The translations under genes and the position numbers were made by a program. A stretch of DNA of 64,000 nucleotides from Micractinium sp. NFX-FRZ (lineage: Eukaryota > Chlorophyta > Trebouxiophyceae > Chlorellales > Chlorellaceae), in contig JAPTJF010000166.1 in assembly GCA_029339195.1 (NCBI GenBank), forward strand, positions 54,795 to 118,794, given 5' to 3'. Below are positions 41,822 through 53,400 of this stretch, one piece after another. How positions within the stretch are numbered: position 1 is the first letter of the stretch; every line of letters begins with the position of its first letter. Under the pieces are notes generated by a model. It did no database searches. It was not told where the DNA came from and saw nothing but the letters and a program-made list of their open reading frames with translations.

Positions 41822-42065
41822 CTGTCTGCCCGCGGCTGCCTCGCACGCGCCCGAAACTCTGATCGATCGCCTCTGGGCTGCACGTTGGCTACTTCAGCTC
41901 ATGCCAGATGGTCTCTGATATTCAGCAGTTCGTTTCTAGCCTACCTTCAGAGGTAGGCGGACACTGTGCTGCTGCCCTGCTGGCAATGCTGCTGCGTGCT
42001 GTGCCAGGGCGCCAAAAATTCAGCGCTTCCGACGCCAGAGTACCTTTCGGGCATAGCTGGCAAAG
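41822..42065. promoter_or_regulatory. Bidirectional promoter USP7 / RRS1
   Basis: 244 bases between opposite start codons, so both promoters and leaders lie here. No defined element is convincing. Confidence 0.55.
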
Positions 42066-44396
42066 ATGGAACCGGTTGTGGTCAGTGCTGAGGACCTCGG
42101 CGTTGTGGCGGGGTGCGTTTTGAGCTTCATGCCGTATGGACCGCCGCCGCCACGCTCCTTACAGCCCTTTTCCGTGCACCATCTGCGGCGGGCTGTTTAT
42201 TCATAAAATCTGCCCATGCATGCCGGCCTGCCGCTGCCGCTCGCACCGCTGCCGCTGCCGCCTCTGCCGCCGCCGCCGCCGCTGGCCTGTGGGCCTCAGT
42301 GTCCGTCTTCATCCCAGTTTCGTATTTGCAGGGACGCCCACGAGGGCCCCCTGTCCTTCGACCTGGGCAACCTGGCAGCTTGGGATGCCAGCGCGCTCGA
42401 CGCTGCAGCATTTGAAGGCGGCGCCGCCACCACCGACGCCGCGTGCCACCGCCTCGCGCAGTCCATCTTCCAGTCCCTGGCTGCCCGCCTGTTTGCCCTG
42501 CCCTCCGAGGCTGCGCCAGTGGGGCGAGTGGCAGAATTGCCGACGCCCTCCACTGTGCTGCCACGCGAAAAGCCCGTCCCCAAGCCGCGTCCCCCAACAA
42601 AGTGGGAGGTGTTTGCCCAGCGCAAGGGCATTGAGAAGCGGAAGCGGAGCAAGGTGGAGTTCGATGAGGCCAGCGGCGAGTGGAAGCGGCGGTACGGATA
42701 CAAGCGGGCAAACGACGAGGCGGCGGTGCCCGTCATTGAGGCAGGAGTGAACGATGTGGTGAGCTTGGCTGCTGCTGATGCGCCGGGGTGGTGGGAGGCG
42801 CGTAGAGGGGCGCGCCTTGTCAATGTGGCCATGCAGAACCCACGAGCAGCGACGCGGTCGGCTGTACGTCTGCCGCACGATCCTGTCACCAGCTTTCCAT
42901 GCCTGACATTGTCTGGCGCCAGGCCGTCCAGCCCACTGCTTGCATTGGTGTCCCCTTGCACTTCACACACCGCCCTCCATCATCAATCCTCAGGTGGGCG
43001 AGGACCCGTTCACAAAGCAGCGGCAGGACAAGAAGGAGCGGGTGAGGAAGCAGGAGAAGGCGCAGCTGGCCAACCTCAAGGCGGCCGCCAAGGCGGGCGG
43101 GGCGGGCGCGTTGCCGGCCACGCTGCGCCTGGCAGCGGCGCTGCCGGAGCACGGCAAGGGTCGGCCTGCAAAGCGCAAGGAGCTGCACGGAGAGGTGGGT
43201 GGGAGTGGTGTTGAGCTGGGCAGGACCGGAGTGGTCAGTGGTCAGTATGGACACTAGCATGTGTGAGTGCAGGGCGCCATATTGTAACAGCGGGCCAAGG
43301 CAGGCATGGGTGCAGATGTTTGGCAGTTGATGAGGCGCCATGTTCTGTGCACAAGTGGCTGCTTGCCTGGCTCCCCGTCTGCAAAGCCAGACCGCACCTC
43401 CTGAGGCCGCCTGTCAGGCATTGCATGCCTGCTGCCCCCCGAACCCTTCAATCAACCTGCTCTTCCTGCCCCCGCCGCTCTTGCCCGCCCTGTTGGTGTA
43501 CAGCTCAAGTCGGCGACGCGGCAGGCGGCGGTGTCCACAGCCTCCATGGGCAAGTTTGACCGTCTGGCGAAGGGCGAGAAGGCAGAGGACCGGCAGCAGC
43601 AGGGCAAGAAGCGCAAGTTTATGCCCACGGCTGACAAGGTGGGTAGGGCCACATTAGCAGGCCTAACCGAGTGGGCCTAACTGGGAGCCGATGCTGTGTA
43701 CCTACAGGTGGAGGGGGGGGATGTGTGGGGAAAGACGTGCAGTTCCAGCCGAAAAGGTGGGCCAGGCAGGGCATCAGTTGCGAGGCAGGAGACAGCCATG
43801 AGCAATGCTGAGCTACGCACAATGCAGCCCTGTGCGCTTTGCTGCCCCCACCCGTGGCTACCCGTGAGCACATGCGCCCTGCCCTGCTGCGCCTGCAGGG
43901 TGGCGCGGAGCGGCAGCAGCAGAACAAGCTTGTGGATCGGCTGCTGGCTGAGAATGCGGATGATGTGGTGGACATCAACAAGGTAAGGGCTGGTGTGACA
44001 GGCTGTGGGGCAGGTGCTGCGGTTGTCGGAAGGAAGGTGGCCCGGCTGTTGGCTGAGAACACGTGTTTGGGACATCAGCGGGACGTCAGCGCGGTGAGGA
44101 TGATGATGGTGTGTATTTATGAGTGTATGCAAGATGGCTTTAGGTGGCTGCCGACTGCGAAGACAGACCGTATCGTCGGCATTGCTATGGTGAGAGTTGT
44201 GGCGCAGGCAGAACACTGTCTTGGCAAGGTGCTGCGGGTGCCATGTCTTTCTCTCAAGCATGCCCTGGTCACCCCGCCCTGCACGTTTCCTCGGACAGGC
44301 AATCGGCAAGTTTGAGGCGTCGGCACGCCAGGAGCGGTACCGCATGAAGAACAAGGGAGCCAACAAGAAGGGGCGGATCATGAAGGGCGGCAGCGG

Positions 44397-44427
<31 letters not shown>

Positions 44428-44541
44428 AAGGCGGCAGGCGGCGGCTTTGGCAAGCCTGGGGGCAAGCCTGGGGGCAAGCCTGGCGGCAAGCCAAGCGGCA
44501 AGCCAAGCGGGAAGAAGGGCGGCGGCGGCAAGAAGGGGTAA
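42066..44541 (+). CDS. RRS1: Ribosome biogenesis regulatory protein RRS1 (6 exons)
   Basis: Nucleolar assembly factor that brings the 5S RNP (with Rpf2) into pre-60S ribosomes. Exons: 42066-42112, 42332-42758, 42994-43194, 43504-43638, 43899-43982, 44299-44541; 378 residues, phases consistent. Conserved RRS1 landmarks: LSFDLGNLAAWD in exon 2, the PKPRPPTKWEVFAQRKGI block with the following KRKRSKVEFDE, RRYGYKRAND, and GEDPFTKQRQDKKERVRKQE. The C-terminus is very lysine/glycine-rich: an 11-residue glycine run and GGKPGGKP/GKPSGK repeats, unlike the plain basic tails of yeast RRS1. The first Met gives a 16-residue exon that joins in frame. Convergent with TRM5. Confidence 0.9.
44040..44080 (+). 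repeat. Exon-edge echo of RRS1 exon 5 end
   Basis: In intron 5, copy of the exon 5 end (source 43936-43982): CGGCTGTTGGCTGAGAAC matches CGGCTGCTGGCTGAGAAT with only synonymous changes, then a gap and GGACATCA. Confidence 0.7.
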
Positions 44542-44782
44542 GCATGCGGCACGCGGCCCTTGCACCTTGTACATGCCATGAGTGTACCCTTGTACATGAC
44601 ATTCGAACGGATGCAGGCAGCGTTCAGGGTCACTGCACCTGCTGCCTCTTGCTGGACTACTCGAAGCAAAGGCGGTGCTGGGCGAGAACAATGAAGGTAT
44701 AATCATCAGCTGCACTGCACTCGCCCCTGCTTGCTTTACTCTGCTGCAACAACACATTGCTTGTCACGCGCACAGTGGACTG

Positions 44783-44787
44783 TTACA
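44783..44787 (-). terminator. TGTAA poly(A) signal of TRM5
   Basis: TGTAA on the minus strand 40 nt past the TRM5 stop; another copy at 44813-44817 lies only 10 nt past it. Confidence 0.55.
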
Positions 44788-44826
44788 GTGTGCTTGACAA
44801 GCGCAGGGGATGTTACAGATTGACAC

Positions 44827-47800
44827 TTACTGCACGCGCTGCCGCTTGGTAGAGTCTGAGTCAGCTGCAAAAGCGATGCTGGCCGGCACCCGGAAGGTCA
44901 CCTCCACCATCAGCTTTTTGGGCGCCACATCGCGCACCATATGCAGCGCCGGCTCTTCATCCAGCTTCCCCCCCAGGCTGGCCTCCACCCGCTGTCGCAG
45001 CCCTGCAAGGAGAGCAGAAGGGGGTGAACATGCAGGAGGGAAGTAGCACGTTGGTGAGCAGGCAAGTATGCAACAAGGGGTGCCTGCGCTGGAGGGCGGC
45101 AGCAAGACGAAGCAGGCCTGTCAGAAACTCAGCTGAGTCTCCTAGCAAGCCCATACCTGCAGGTGAGTCCCCAAGCAAGCTTATTGTTTTCCATAAGCAC
45201 GCCCAGCAGGCCAGACCGTACCTGCCAGCTCCTGCTCTCCTTTCGCAAACGTGTACACGTGCACCAGCGGCAGAGGGTACCCCTCCCATAGCTCGGGGCT
45301 GAAGGAACCGTGCAGCGCATCCAGAAAGTCAACTGCTGCTGCCGGGAGGTTCATCACAATGTGGTGGAACCGACCGCTGCCGCTGGCGGGCTGGGCAGGC
45401 TGCTGCTGCTGTTGCTGCGCGCTGGCTGCGCCTGGTGCTCCAGCTGGCCCTTCGGCTTGCGCTGCTGAGGCAGGCTGCTGCTGCTGCTGCTGCTGTGGCT
45501 TGGTGGCCTTGGGCTTGGGTGCTGGCACAACAGCCGCCGCTGCTGCCAGGTCCAACTTGCCAGCTGCTGCCTGCCGCATGAAGTCCCGCCCGTCGGCCTT
45601 GAACGGCAGCACCTTGCCGCCCAGCCGATTAAGCTTAATGTTGGCACACAGATATTTGTAGCTGGCAGGGTTGAGGTCGTTGGCATACACCTGTGATCGG
45701 GAGCAGGACACGAGGCAGAGTGAGTCCAATCACACTGTGATTGAATGCCTGGGCGGGGTTGAAGTAGTGGGCGTAACTCTGTACAAAGGCACGGCTGGTA
45801 GGCAGGCGACGAGTGAGGCACACTGCATCAACAAAATGCTGACCCCGACCAGTGCAGGCTCAGTCGCACGCTCACCAGGCAGCCCTTGGACGCAGCAGGG
45901 ATGGCAAACGGCCCAATGCCCGCCATGGCATCCAGCACCACCTCTCCAGGTTGGAACTGCTCCACCAACCGCTGGTGCTCCCGCTCCAGCCGGGAGTTCC
46001 AGTACACCTGTGACATATTGGAGGGGTAACACCCGTCGCCCTTCTTTCTTAAGCCATTAAGGGGCTTCAAGGGGATTTCCTTGGTGCAAACATTGACGCA
46101 AACCCTTGTCTGGCAAACAGCGGCCCACCAACATGCACTTCAGGACAGTACCTTTGCACCTCCTAGCAGGTCCAGCACAAGTTACAAAGTGTAACACAAG
46201 CAAGGCCCTGCCCCAGCATTCCTCACTCCTCAACACCAGTCCCAGCTTGAACCGTGCATTGTGGTGGCGCACCTCCATATCAGGCCCACCAAACGAAGAG
46301 CAGACAAAGAGCAAACACAGCACACGCAACCGCCCCCATCCCAGCGAGTGGCCCTCACCTTGGAGAAGTCGAGCTTGAAGCGCGCGCCGTGCTGCCGCAC
46401 CTCTGTCTCTGTGCACTCCTGCCCCGCTAGGAGCTCCATGGGGAACACGCGGAACTCGTTCTCAATGCTGGCTACCTGCAGTGATAAAATCACAGTGCTC
46501 AGGAAGTTGCATTGGTCTGAACAGAGAACACACAGAACTCGGTGACAAGGTGCTGTCCACCTGCATGCCTCTGATGAGCAGAAGGGGCACGGCTGCTTGC
46601 TCATTAGTACGTAGTCTTGTGACGTCTCGGCCCGTTCTGCACGCACAGAGCGCCACGTCAGCAAGGCTCTCCAGGGCGCAGGCGCCGAGGCCACGTTTGG
46701 AGCGCTTGCGCCTTGTGGTGGTCCCTGAGTCGTGGGTTCGAATCCTGCCGATGGCACCTTTCAAGCTCTCACTAACTTGAAAGCTAGTAGGACGTTCTAA
46801 TAGTGTCGCTACCTGTCACAGACACGAAATCGAGGATTCGGTGGGGTGGGTGAGCCCTGTCATACCAGCACCACCGCCCCTCAGCTGTGCCTTGCATCGT
46901 TTCGCCGCCCAGTGCACCATATGCTCTCCTTGTGGCGCTGCTTCCTCACCATCCAAACGTCTTTCATCGTGTCTGCACGTCCCTCAAAGCAATACTAGAG
47001 ACCATGGTGAGGGCGCACAACGTTGTGCGCTGCGCAGCAAACAGCATGCAGTGCTTCGGCAGCAGTGCCATAATCGCCCGCCGTTTCTCGCAGCGCGGCA
47101 GCAGCCCAGCGCGCCACATGCGCGCTGATGTCCGCCACTTTCATGTCCTTCCGCGAGCACTTCACACTAAAGGTGCTGGCAGAAGGACAGGATAAGAGTC
47201 TCTTAGCTTCGCCTTGCACCGTTTGGCGGTCCCTCGGCCACTGGGTGCTCTCGACGTCGAGGGGTGCTGGGTGGGGTGGGTGAGCCCTCACCCCACCCCA
47301 GCCCACGCGCCTCTCTAAATAGCAGTGCCTAACTTAGTCTACGTACCACACTAGTTCACGATTACTAATGCTGTCCAGTTCCGACTGGCCAGAAGGGACA
47401 AGAGTAAAACCGCTATATGTTATAGCCCAGCTATAACTGCTGTTATCTGCTGCAGCGGAGCGGCAGTACTGCAGCGCAGTACGGCGGCAGCGGCTGTAGG
47501 GCCGCCGCTGCCCCCCGCACACCATTCTGTGCGGTCTTACTCGATCTGCTGGCTTGCATGCCAGCCTACTTTTCCCACCCACGCACCCTGCATTGGATTC
47601 TTTATCCAGTTGTGCTAGAAGGTGCCCCACTGTAAGTCGGGTGGGGCACACACTGTGCCGACCGCCCCTACCTGTGCCGACTGCTCCTACCGTCAGTAGC
47701 GAGCGGCAGCAGATAACTAGAGTCTCAGAGGGCGGAAGAGCTCAGCTGCAGATGCACACAGCTGTCTCAACATGTTGCCCATGTTGCTAAATCGCCTCTC

Positions 47801-49647
47801 TGGCCGCACAGTGCTGCCATGCCATGCAGTCATGTTGCGGAGCTGTCGTGCTCATGTGCCTCGCACCTTGTTCACAACCGTCTGCAGCCGTGGGTTCTTG
47901 TCCAGAATGACCTGCAGGGGCGGTTCACACCGGGAATTCGATGCTGAGGCGCTTCGGACTTTGATAACCGGGATGATCCCAGGAGCGCTGTGGACTGCAG
48001 GCGTGCTGCTCCAAAAGTTTGGCAGATCAGCTGGCCCGGCACTGCTCCTTGTGGGCCAAGCCCGCACTGCCGCCGCAGCAGCCCCCACACGGACATACGA
48101 GTGGCATCCCTGCAATCGTGCACCCACGGCATCTCTGAAACATGTGCTGTGTATGACCGCAGAAACGCCCTGCAAAGGTAGCCTCGCCTGTCTGCTCATG
48201 TTGCAGGGCAGCAGCTTGCCCCGCAGGCTGACGTGCGCACTGTGAGCCACAACAGCAGCGGTCCCATTAAGAGCTGCCCAGAGCTGCTCTTGACTTGCGC
48301 CGCAAGCCGGTCAAAAGTAAGACCTTCCCGTGCAGGAAAGCACGAACGTCCACAGCAGGTGTCCCGAAGGAGGGCACCTCACCTGTCCAATGATGTGCTT
48401 GTAGGGCAGCAGCTCCTCCCGCAGGTTGACATGCGCGATGTGGCCCACCGATTCAAAGGAGCTGGGCACCTCAATGCCCTTGGGAAGCAGGCGCTGCAGG
48501 GCGGGTAAAAGGAAGCCATCGGACTTTGCGGATGATGCAAAATCACGGCACAGTGCCCCACAGCAGGCCACAGACAATCCACTGGGCCGCCCATACGGCC
48601 CCTCCCGCCGCACCTGCAGCACTGCGTGAGCTGGCCAGTAGGAGTAGTCCACATCCACTGTTGTGGTTGTCACCTCCAGGCCCTCAGCCTTGATGAGCTC
48701 GCTGAGTGTCCTGGGCGAGTCGCCGCCCACCTGCCGGCTCTCCAGGTCTGTTGCAGGGGAATGAGCAGGGGAGGGGGGAGGGCACATTGCAGGGTGTGGG
48801 CGGCTGCGCTCATGTAACGTGTGCGGCCCAGGCACTCGTTAGATTACGCAAGCAGTGTGGTGGGCAAACAACTCCATGCAATCCCACACAGTGCCGCCCA
48901 CCCGACTCCCGGTCAAGCGTACCAGCTTCTGTCAGAGACGCATCCAGGAGCAGCAGCCGCGAGTCTGGGTTGCTGCCATCCTCCACAACATTCCTGAGTC
49001 GTGGCTTGTTGAACAGGTGTCTGCAGGCAGGCCCAGCAGGCAGAAGCGGGTCTCAGGCAGAAGCGCAGCATGAGGACAAGAGTGCTGGGCATCTGCGATG
49101 CCCTGCTAATAGTGAAATTTCAACGCTGGCCCGGCTGCTCAGAACGCCAGCATGCACTCTGCCATGCCCCGCCGACTTACTTGCTAAGCAGCTTCATGTA
49201 CTGGTTGGTGGAATGCTTGGGCACCCGGATAGCTGTCAACAAAAGCTTCTCATTGAACTGCTCCTTGAGTTGGTCAGTCAGGAGGGCCGGAGAGGTGTCG
49301 GCCGCTGTGGCAGCAGTGACGGCAGGCGCCGTGCCGGCGGCAGTGGCAGCCATGCCTGTTCCGCTGTGTGCCCCGCGGCCTATGCCAACTGCGCTGAACA
49401 GGGATGTTGCGGGAATGCTGCACGCCGCTGTGGCCGGCAAGCGCCTTGCTGGCTGCACTGCAGTTGTCCTGGCGGTGAGACGGGACGGCTGCGCAGCTGT
49501 GCGAGAATGGAAAGACCGCACAGTGAAAGAATGCACCCGCGCGGATATAAGTGTCACAGACTGTCGGCAGCGGGCAGACATGCAGCGCAAAAACGAGTGC
49601 TCTCGGCGCAGTCCAGCAATTAACAACGAGCGAGCGAGCTCATGCAT
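44827..49647 (-). CDS. TRM5: tRNA (guanine37-N1)-methyltransferase TRM5 (9 exons)
   Basis: Makes m1G37 next to the anticodon, preventing frameshifts, using S-adenosylmethionine. Minus-strand exons 49181-49647, 48923-49020, 48614-48747, 48383-48493, 47867-47911, 46359-46475, 45876-46007, 45222-45690, 44827-45002; 582 residues with fitting phases. The N-terminal 98 residues are Arg/Ser/Ala-rich and acid-poor, a presequence, followed by a second in-frame Met (residue 99) that could start a cytosolic/nuclear form. Trm5 core: [34 protein letters not shown]-binding [14 protein letters not shown] (about 349-363), [12 protein letters not shown] and NLP in HIVMNLP. About 60 residues (about 410-473) of glutamine/alanine/proline runs split the catalytic domain. 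Intron 5 is 1.4 kb and repeat-laden. Confidence 0.92.
46239..46275 (-). repeat. Exon-edge echo of TRM5 exon 6 end
   Basis: In intron 6, copy of source 46366-46405. It reads [11 protein letters not shown] against [11 protein letters not shown], and several differences are synonymous codon changes (CGC/CGG, GCA/GCG, CTG/CTC). Confidence 0.8.
46725..46757 (+). other. tRNA-like 3' half (T-arm and acceptor)
   Basis: GTGGGTTCGAATCCTGC forms a perfect-length T-arm (five-pair stem with wobble, B-box GGTTCGAATCC), followed by CGATGGCA as a possible 3' acceptor strand. Upstream bases fail to give a paired 5' acceptor or a regular D-arm; a loop TTGTGGT (GTG, His) is visible but in a weak stem. Probably a tRNA pseudogene or tRNA-derived element within TRM5 intron 5. 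Confidence 0.35.
47013..47030. repeat. Perfect 18-bp palindrome in TRM5 intron 5
   Basis: GCGCACAACGTTGTGCGC is its own reverse complement. Purpose unknown. Confidence 0.9.
47442..47717. repeat. Inverted-repeat-flanked segment in TRM5 intron 5
   Basis: GTTATCTGCTGC at 47442-47453 and its reverse complement GCAGCAGATAAC at 47706-47717 flank about 250 bp; inside is another 9-bp-stem hairpin at 47486-47512. This resembles a small non-autonomous inverted-repeat element, without a clear target-site duplication. Confidence 0.45.
48198..48250 (-). repeat. Exon-edge echo of TRM5 exon 4 end
   Basis: In intron 4, copy of source 48393-48449 at roughly 80 percent identity without large gaps. It reads [13 protein letters not shown] against [13 protein letters not shown]. 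Confidence 0.85.
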
Positions 49648-50411
49648 GCAACACTAGAGCATGCGCCCGACGCCAATGCGCCGCTCTGCATGGCGCACCG
49701 CAGCGGCACGGCTTGTAGCATCAGTAACTGTTGACATCAAGGCATACACACACCCATGGCTTGTAGCATCAGTCTGGCATCGGGGACTTCACAACTTCGT
49801 GGGGGCAACACAAGGGGCACGCACACACTCAGAATACGCGCACTGAAGGTGATAACGAAGGGGCCACGTGCACGGGTGGCCCCCGCCCACCTCCCCTGCC
49901 TGCGCCGAGCGGGAGGCCACCTTCCCCCTTCTCCGCAAAAGGGGCTCGGCGCAGGTGTGTAGCCAGCCGTTCGGCAAGGCACCCTCCAGAGGCAGGAGTG
50001 GGGGTGAGTGAGGGCAGGGGGATGTCGAAACAGGCCCATAGGGTGCTCCAGCCTCGGGGAGCATGAGCGACGGGGACTTGACATCAAGCACATTGTGCAG
50101 AACTGAGAAGAGGTGACATTCCGGCCAGCCAATCTTGGGCTCGCCGCCCACCCTTTCCCAGCCAATTTGCGCCATAACCTTAGCACCCATCAACAAAAGC
50201 GGGTGTGTCTTGTAAGTGGCGATGTCGCGACGTTAAGTTACAGACAAAAAGTGGGACAGCTCCATTGCGTAATGTCGTTCGTTGAAAAGGCATGAAACAG
50301 GTGTGGGAAATGAAACGCTAATGAATTCTGAGCAGAAATGCCTGCTGCCGGGCGCTGGCGGTGGCGTGCAGAGGCCGTCAGTCGCCTATGGCTCCTTTCC
50401 ATGGGCTTCAT
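49648..50411. other. Intergenic, TRM5 promoter and TypA 3' region
   Basis: 764 bases between two minus-strand genes. Contains the TypA TGTAA signal and a short direct repeat (GGCTTGTAGCATCAGT at about 49709 and 49758) near the TRM5 start. No gene supported. Confidence 0.5.
50238..50242 (-). terminator. TGTAA poly(A) signal of TypA
   Basis: TGTAA on the minus strand 170 nt past the TypA stop. Confidence 0.45.
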
Positions 50412-53400
50412 TTACTTCGGGCCCCGCTTCTTGAGGATCTTGCGGATCCGAATGCTCTCCGGCGTCACCTCACAGCTCTCGTCCTCTGCAGGAATAATAA
50501 GGGATCAGGGAAGCAACTCAATCAGAATGTAACCCACAGCCCCCTGGCGTAAGGGTGCCCTCTATGGAAGCCTCACTCGCCGTTCTTGGCGAAAGCTCAC
50601 CAGCAAGGTACTCGAGGGCATAGTCGAGGGTGACCTGGATGGGCTCGCTGATCACTGTGGTGGCATCCTTTCCTGCTGCGCGCATGTTGGTCAGTGCCTT
50701 CTTCTTGCAGGGGTTGACCTGCGCAGCGGAGAGCAAGCGAGCCAGCTAACTTGATCAGTGTAGCTCAGAAGCAGGTGCTGCTTGCAGGCTGGAGTGCCCT
50801 GAGCACCGCTTGGTTCGTGAGTGCTACAGCGGCTACGCTCCTCGCCCGTGTGTGCACTCCATCACCGCTCAATGCAGCCTGGACAAGCCAACCACTGCAC
50901 ACCCAAAAGGCCAGCCAGCTGCCTACCCCCTGCCCCGCCCGCACCCACACACCTTGAGGTCGCCCGCACGCTGGTAGATGCCGATCACTTGGTTCTCGTA
51001 CACCGACTGGCCGGGCGTGACAAACAGGCGGCCGCGCTGCTGCACCGAGTCGAGGGCATAGGCGGTGACCTGGCCCGTCTCGTGGCACACCAGGCTGCCG
51101 TTCTCGCGCATCATAATGTCACCCACGTGGGGCGTGTAGCTGCAGCAGGGAAAGAGAAGTTGAGGGCGCGCATGCCAATCAGCAAGCTGTGGGCATGCCG
51201 GAACGCGCACGCTCACAGCTGCTGGAAACATGTGCAGCATAAGGCTTTGAAGATTCGGAGACAACGGCCTGAGCCCGAGGCTGGCTGTTGCACAGAAGGG
51301 GTGTGTGTTCTGGTAAAGCGATCACAAGGCCACGACGTGCCAGAGGCGCGTTTGTGGCAGGCTCGTGTGCTCCTTCTTTTGGAATCACTACACGACAACC
51401 AAAGCGGTACCTGGGAGCAGACCCAGGGGCAGCCATGACGCTCACCCAATGACGTTGGTGTTGAGCACGCCGGTGCCCTTGGTGGCGGTGAGCATGGCGT
51501 TACGCAGGCCCAGCAGCGCGCGGGTAGGCACCTCATACTTGAGGCGGGTGGTGGCCTCAGAGCCTGATGCAGTCAGCGGGGGCAGCAATGTGGAGAGGGC
51601 AGTGAGTGGCATGCGGCGTAGGGGTGAAGCACTGAAATCAGGTATGTACATGGTAGCCAGGTGGCTCCATGTGCAGCGTGAAGCCATGCAGTCATGTGTC
51701 CAAGCCTGTACCATATTAATGCAGTCGTGCGTCGCAGCAAACTACACCACCTTACAGACCGTTCATCCGCCGTCCATCAATCACCTGCCGACATGTCGAT
51801 CATCTGCGCCTTGCGCTGCCCCATCAGGTCAACCACCTGCCCAACGTGCTCCTCAGGCACCTGCAGACCAAGGAAACATTGACATTTTTGCGTACAAAGA
51901 AACTGCACGGTGCCAGTTCAGGTGGAGCCTGTGCAATGCATTTGTGCAAAGTAGGCAACGCCTGCTGGACTTCGCTGCCACCGTTTCAGCAGGTCTCCTG
52001 AGGATGCAGCAGGATGCGGTGGCTGCAAACCAACCGCAGTCACCAAGACACCGCCTCCACTGCAAGCATCTGGGCCTTGTAATCTGTGCATTTACCTCAA
52101 TCACCGCCTCCTCCATTGGCTCCATACGCTCCCCAGTCTCGGGGTCCCGCTTGGTGATGACCTTGGGGGGGCCCACCTCAAACTCATACCCCTCGCGCCG
52201 CATGTTCTCCATGAGGATTCCCAGGTGCAGCGCACTGCACGGTGGGGTGACGTGCGCGAAACTTTGTGAGACCCGAGGCATGCTGCAACTTGCAATGCTG
52301 AGCAAAACAGAAGGGCTCAGCTGCTCCCCTCAACTGCTCCCTCCCCCAACGGAAGTGTCTTGCTCCCTCCCGCAACAGAAGTGGCCTGCCTTGCCCATCC
52401 TACCGCCCTGCTTACCCGCGGCCAGACACCTCGAAGGACTCGGCGCCCTCGCCGGGCTCCACCCGCAGCGCCAGATTCCGCTCCAGCTCACGCTCCAGCC
52501 GGTCCTTCAGGTTGCGTGAGGTCACAAACTTGCCCTCCTGGCCCGCAAAGGGGCTGGTGTTCACGCTGAACGTCATGCGCACGGTGGGCTCCTCCACCTG
52601 CAAGTAGTGCCAGCGCCACAGGCGTTTGCGTCGAGTTTAAATAATATACTCATGTGCTCAAATCAGACGGCGCAAGTGCACGGGCAAAGCAGCAGCAGCA
52701 GCAGCAGGAAAACAGTAGCTGGCAACTCGAGTGTTGCCCCTTCCGCTACTGCAAGCGGCCCTCAAAGTCAGAACGTAAGGACAGCAAAGATCTCGTTGCT
52801 CACCTCGATGGTGGGCAGCGGGCGGACGTCGGACGGGTCGCAGATTGTCTCACCAATGGAGACTGCTGACAGGCCAGTCAGCGCACAAATGTCGCCGGCC
52901 GCCACCTCCTCCACCGGGGTACGCGCAAAGTTGTCATATACAAAGAGCTCCGCAATGCGGCCAGTCTGCTTCTTTGCATCACCTGCACAGGAAAGAAAGG
53001 CAGATTGTACATGAAAGCAGTTGGCTCCCTCAACCCTTACTTAGGGGCCTGGTGTACCCTCAAGGCCGGCACTCTACACCAGTGCACCGCCAGCCACCTC
53101 AGATACGTGAAGTGGCTTAGCGTGCTGTGGGCGTGCATGGCAACGCAAGCTTAACCCCCCCAAAAACCACTTGCACGCACCCGGCTTGGTGAAAACAATG
53201 CTGTCGCCCTTGCGAACGGTGCCGCTCTGCACGCGTCCAATGGCGATACGGCCCTTGTGCTCATCATAATCAAGGTTGGTCACCAGGAGCTGCAGAGGGG
53301 CGTCCATCTGCAGCAAGCGCACAGGCAATAGCGCATTTTATTGCAAGCAGTGCATAGTGCACAACATTTGTCCGATGTGTCCTCACGTGAACCTAGGGGC

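Noticed and set aside
46640..46757. Intact nuclear tRNA gene (tRNA-His or similar)
   Set aside because: Only the T-arm and 3' acceptor side look right. No matching 5' acceptor strand, D-arm or standard anticodon stem could be paired, and no strong T-run terminator follows.
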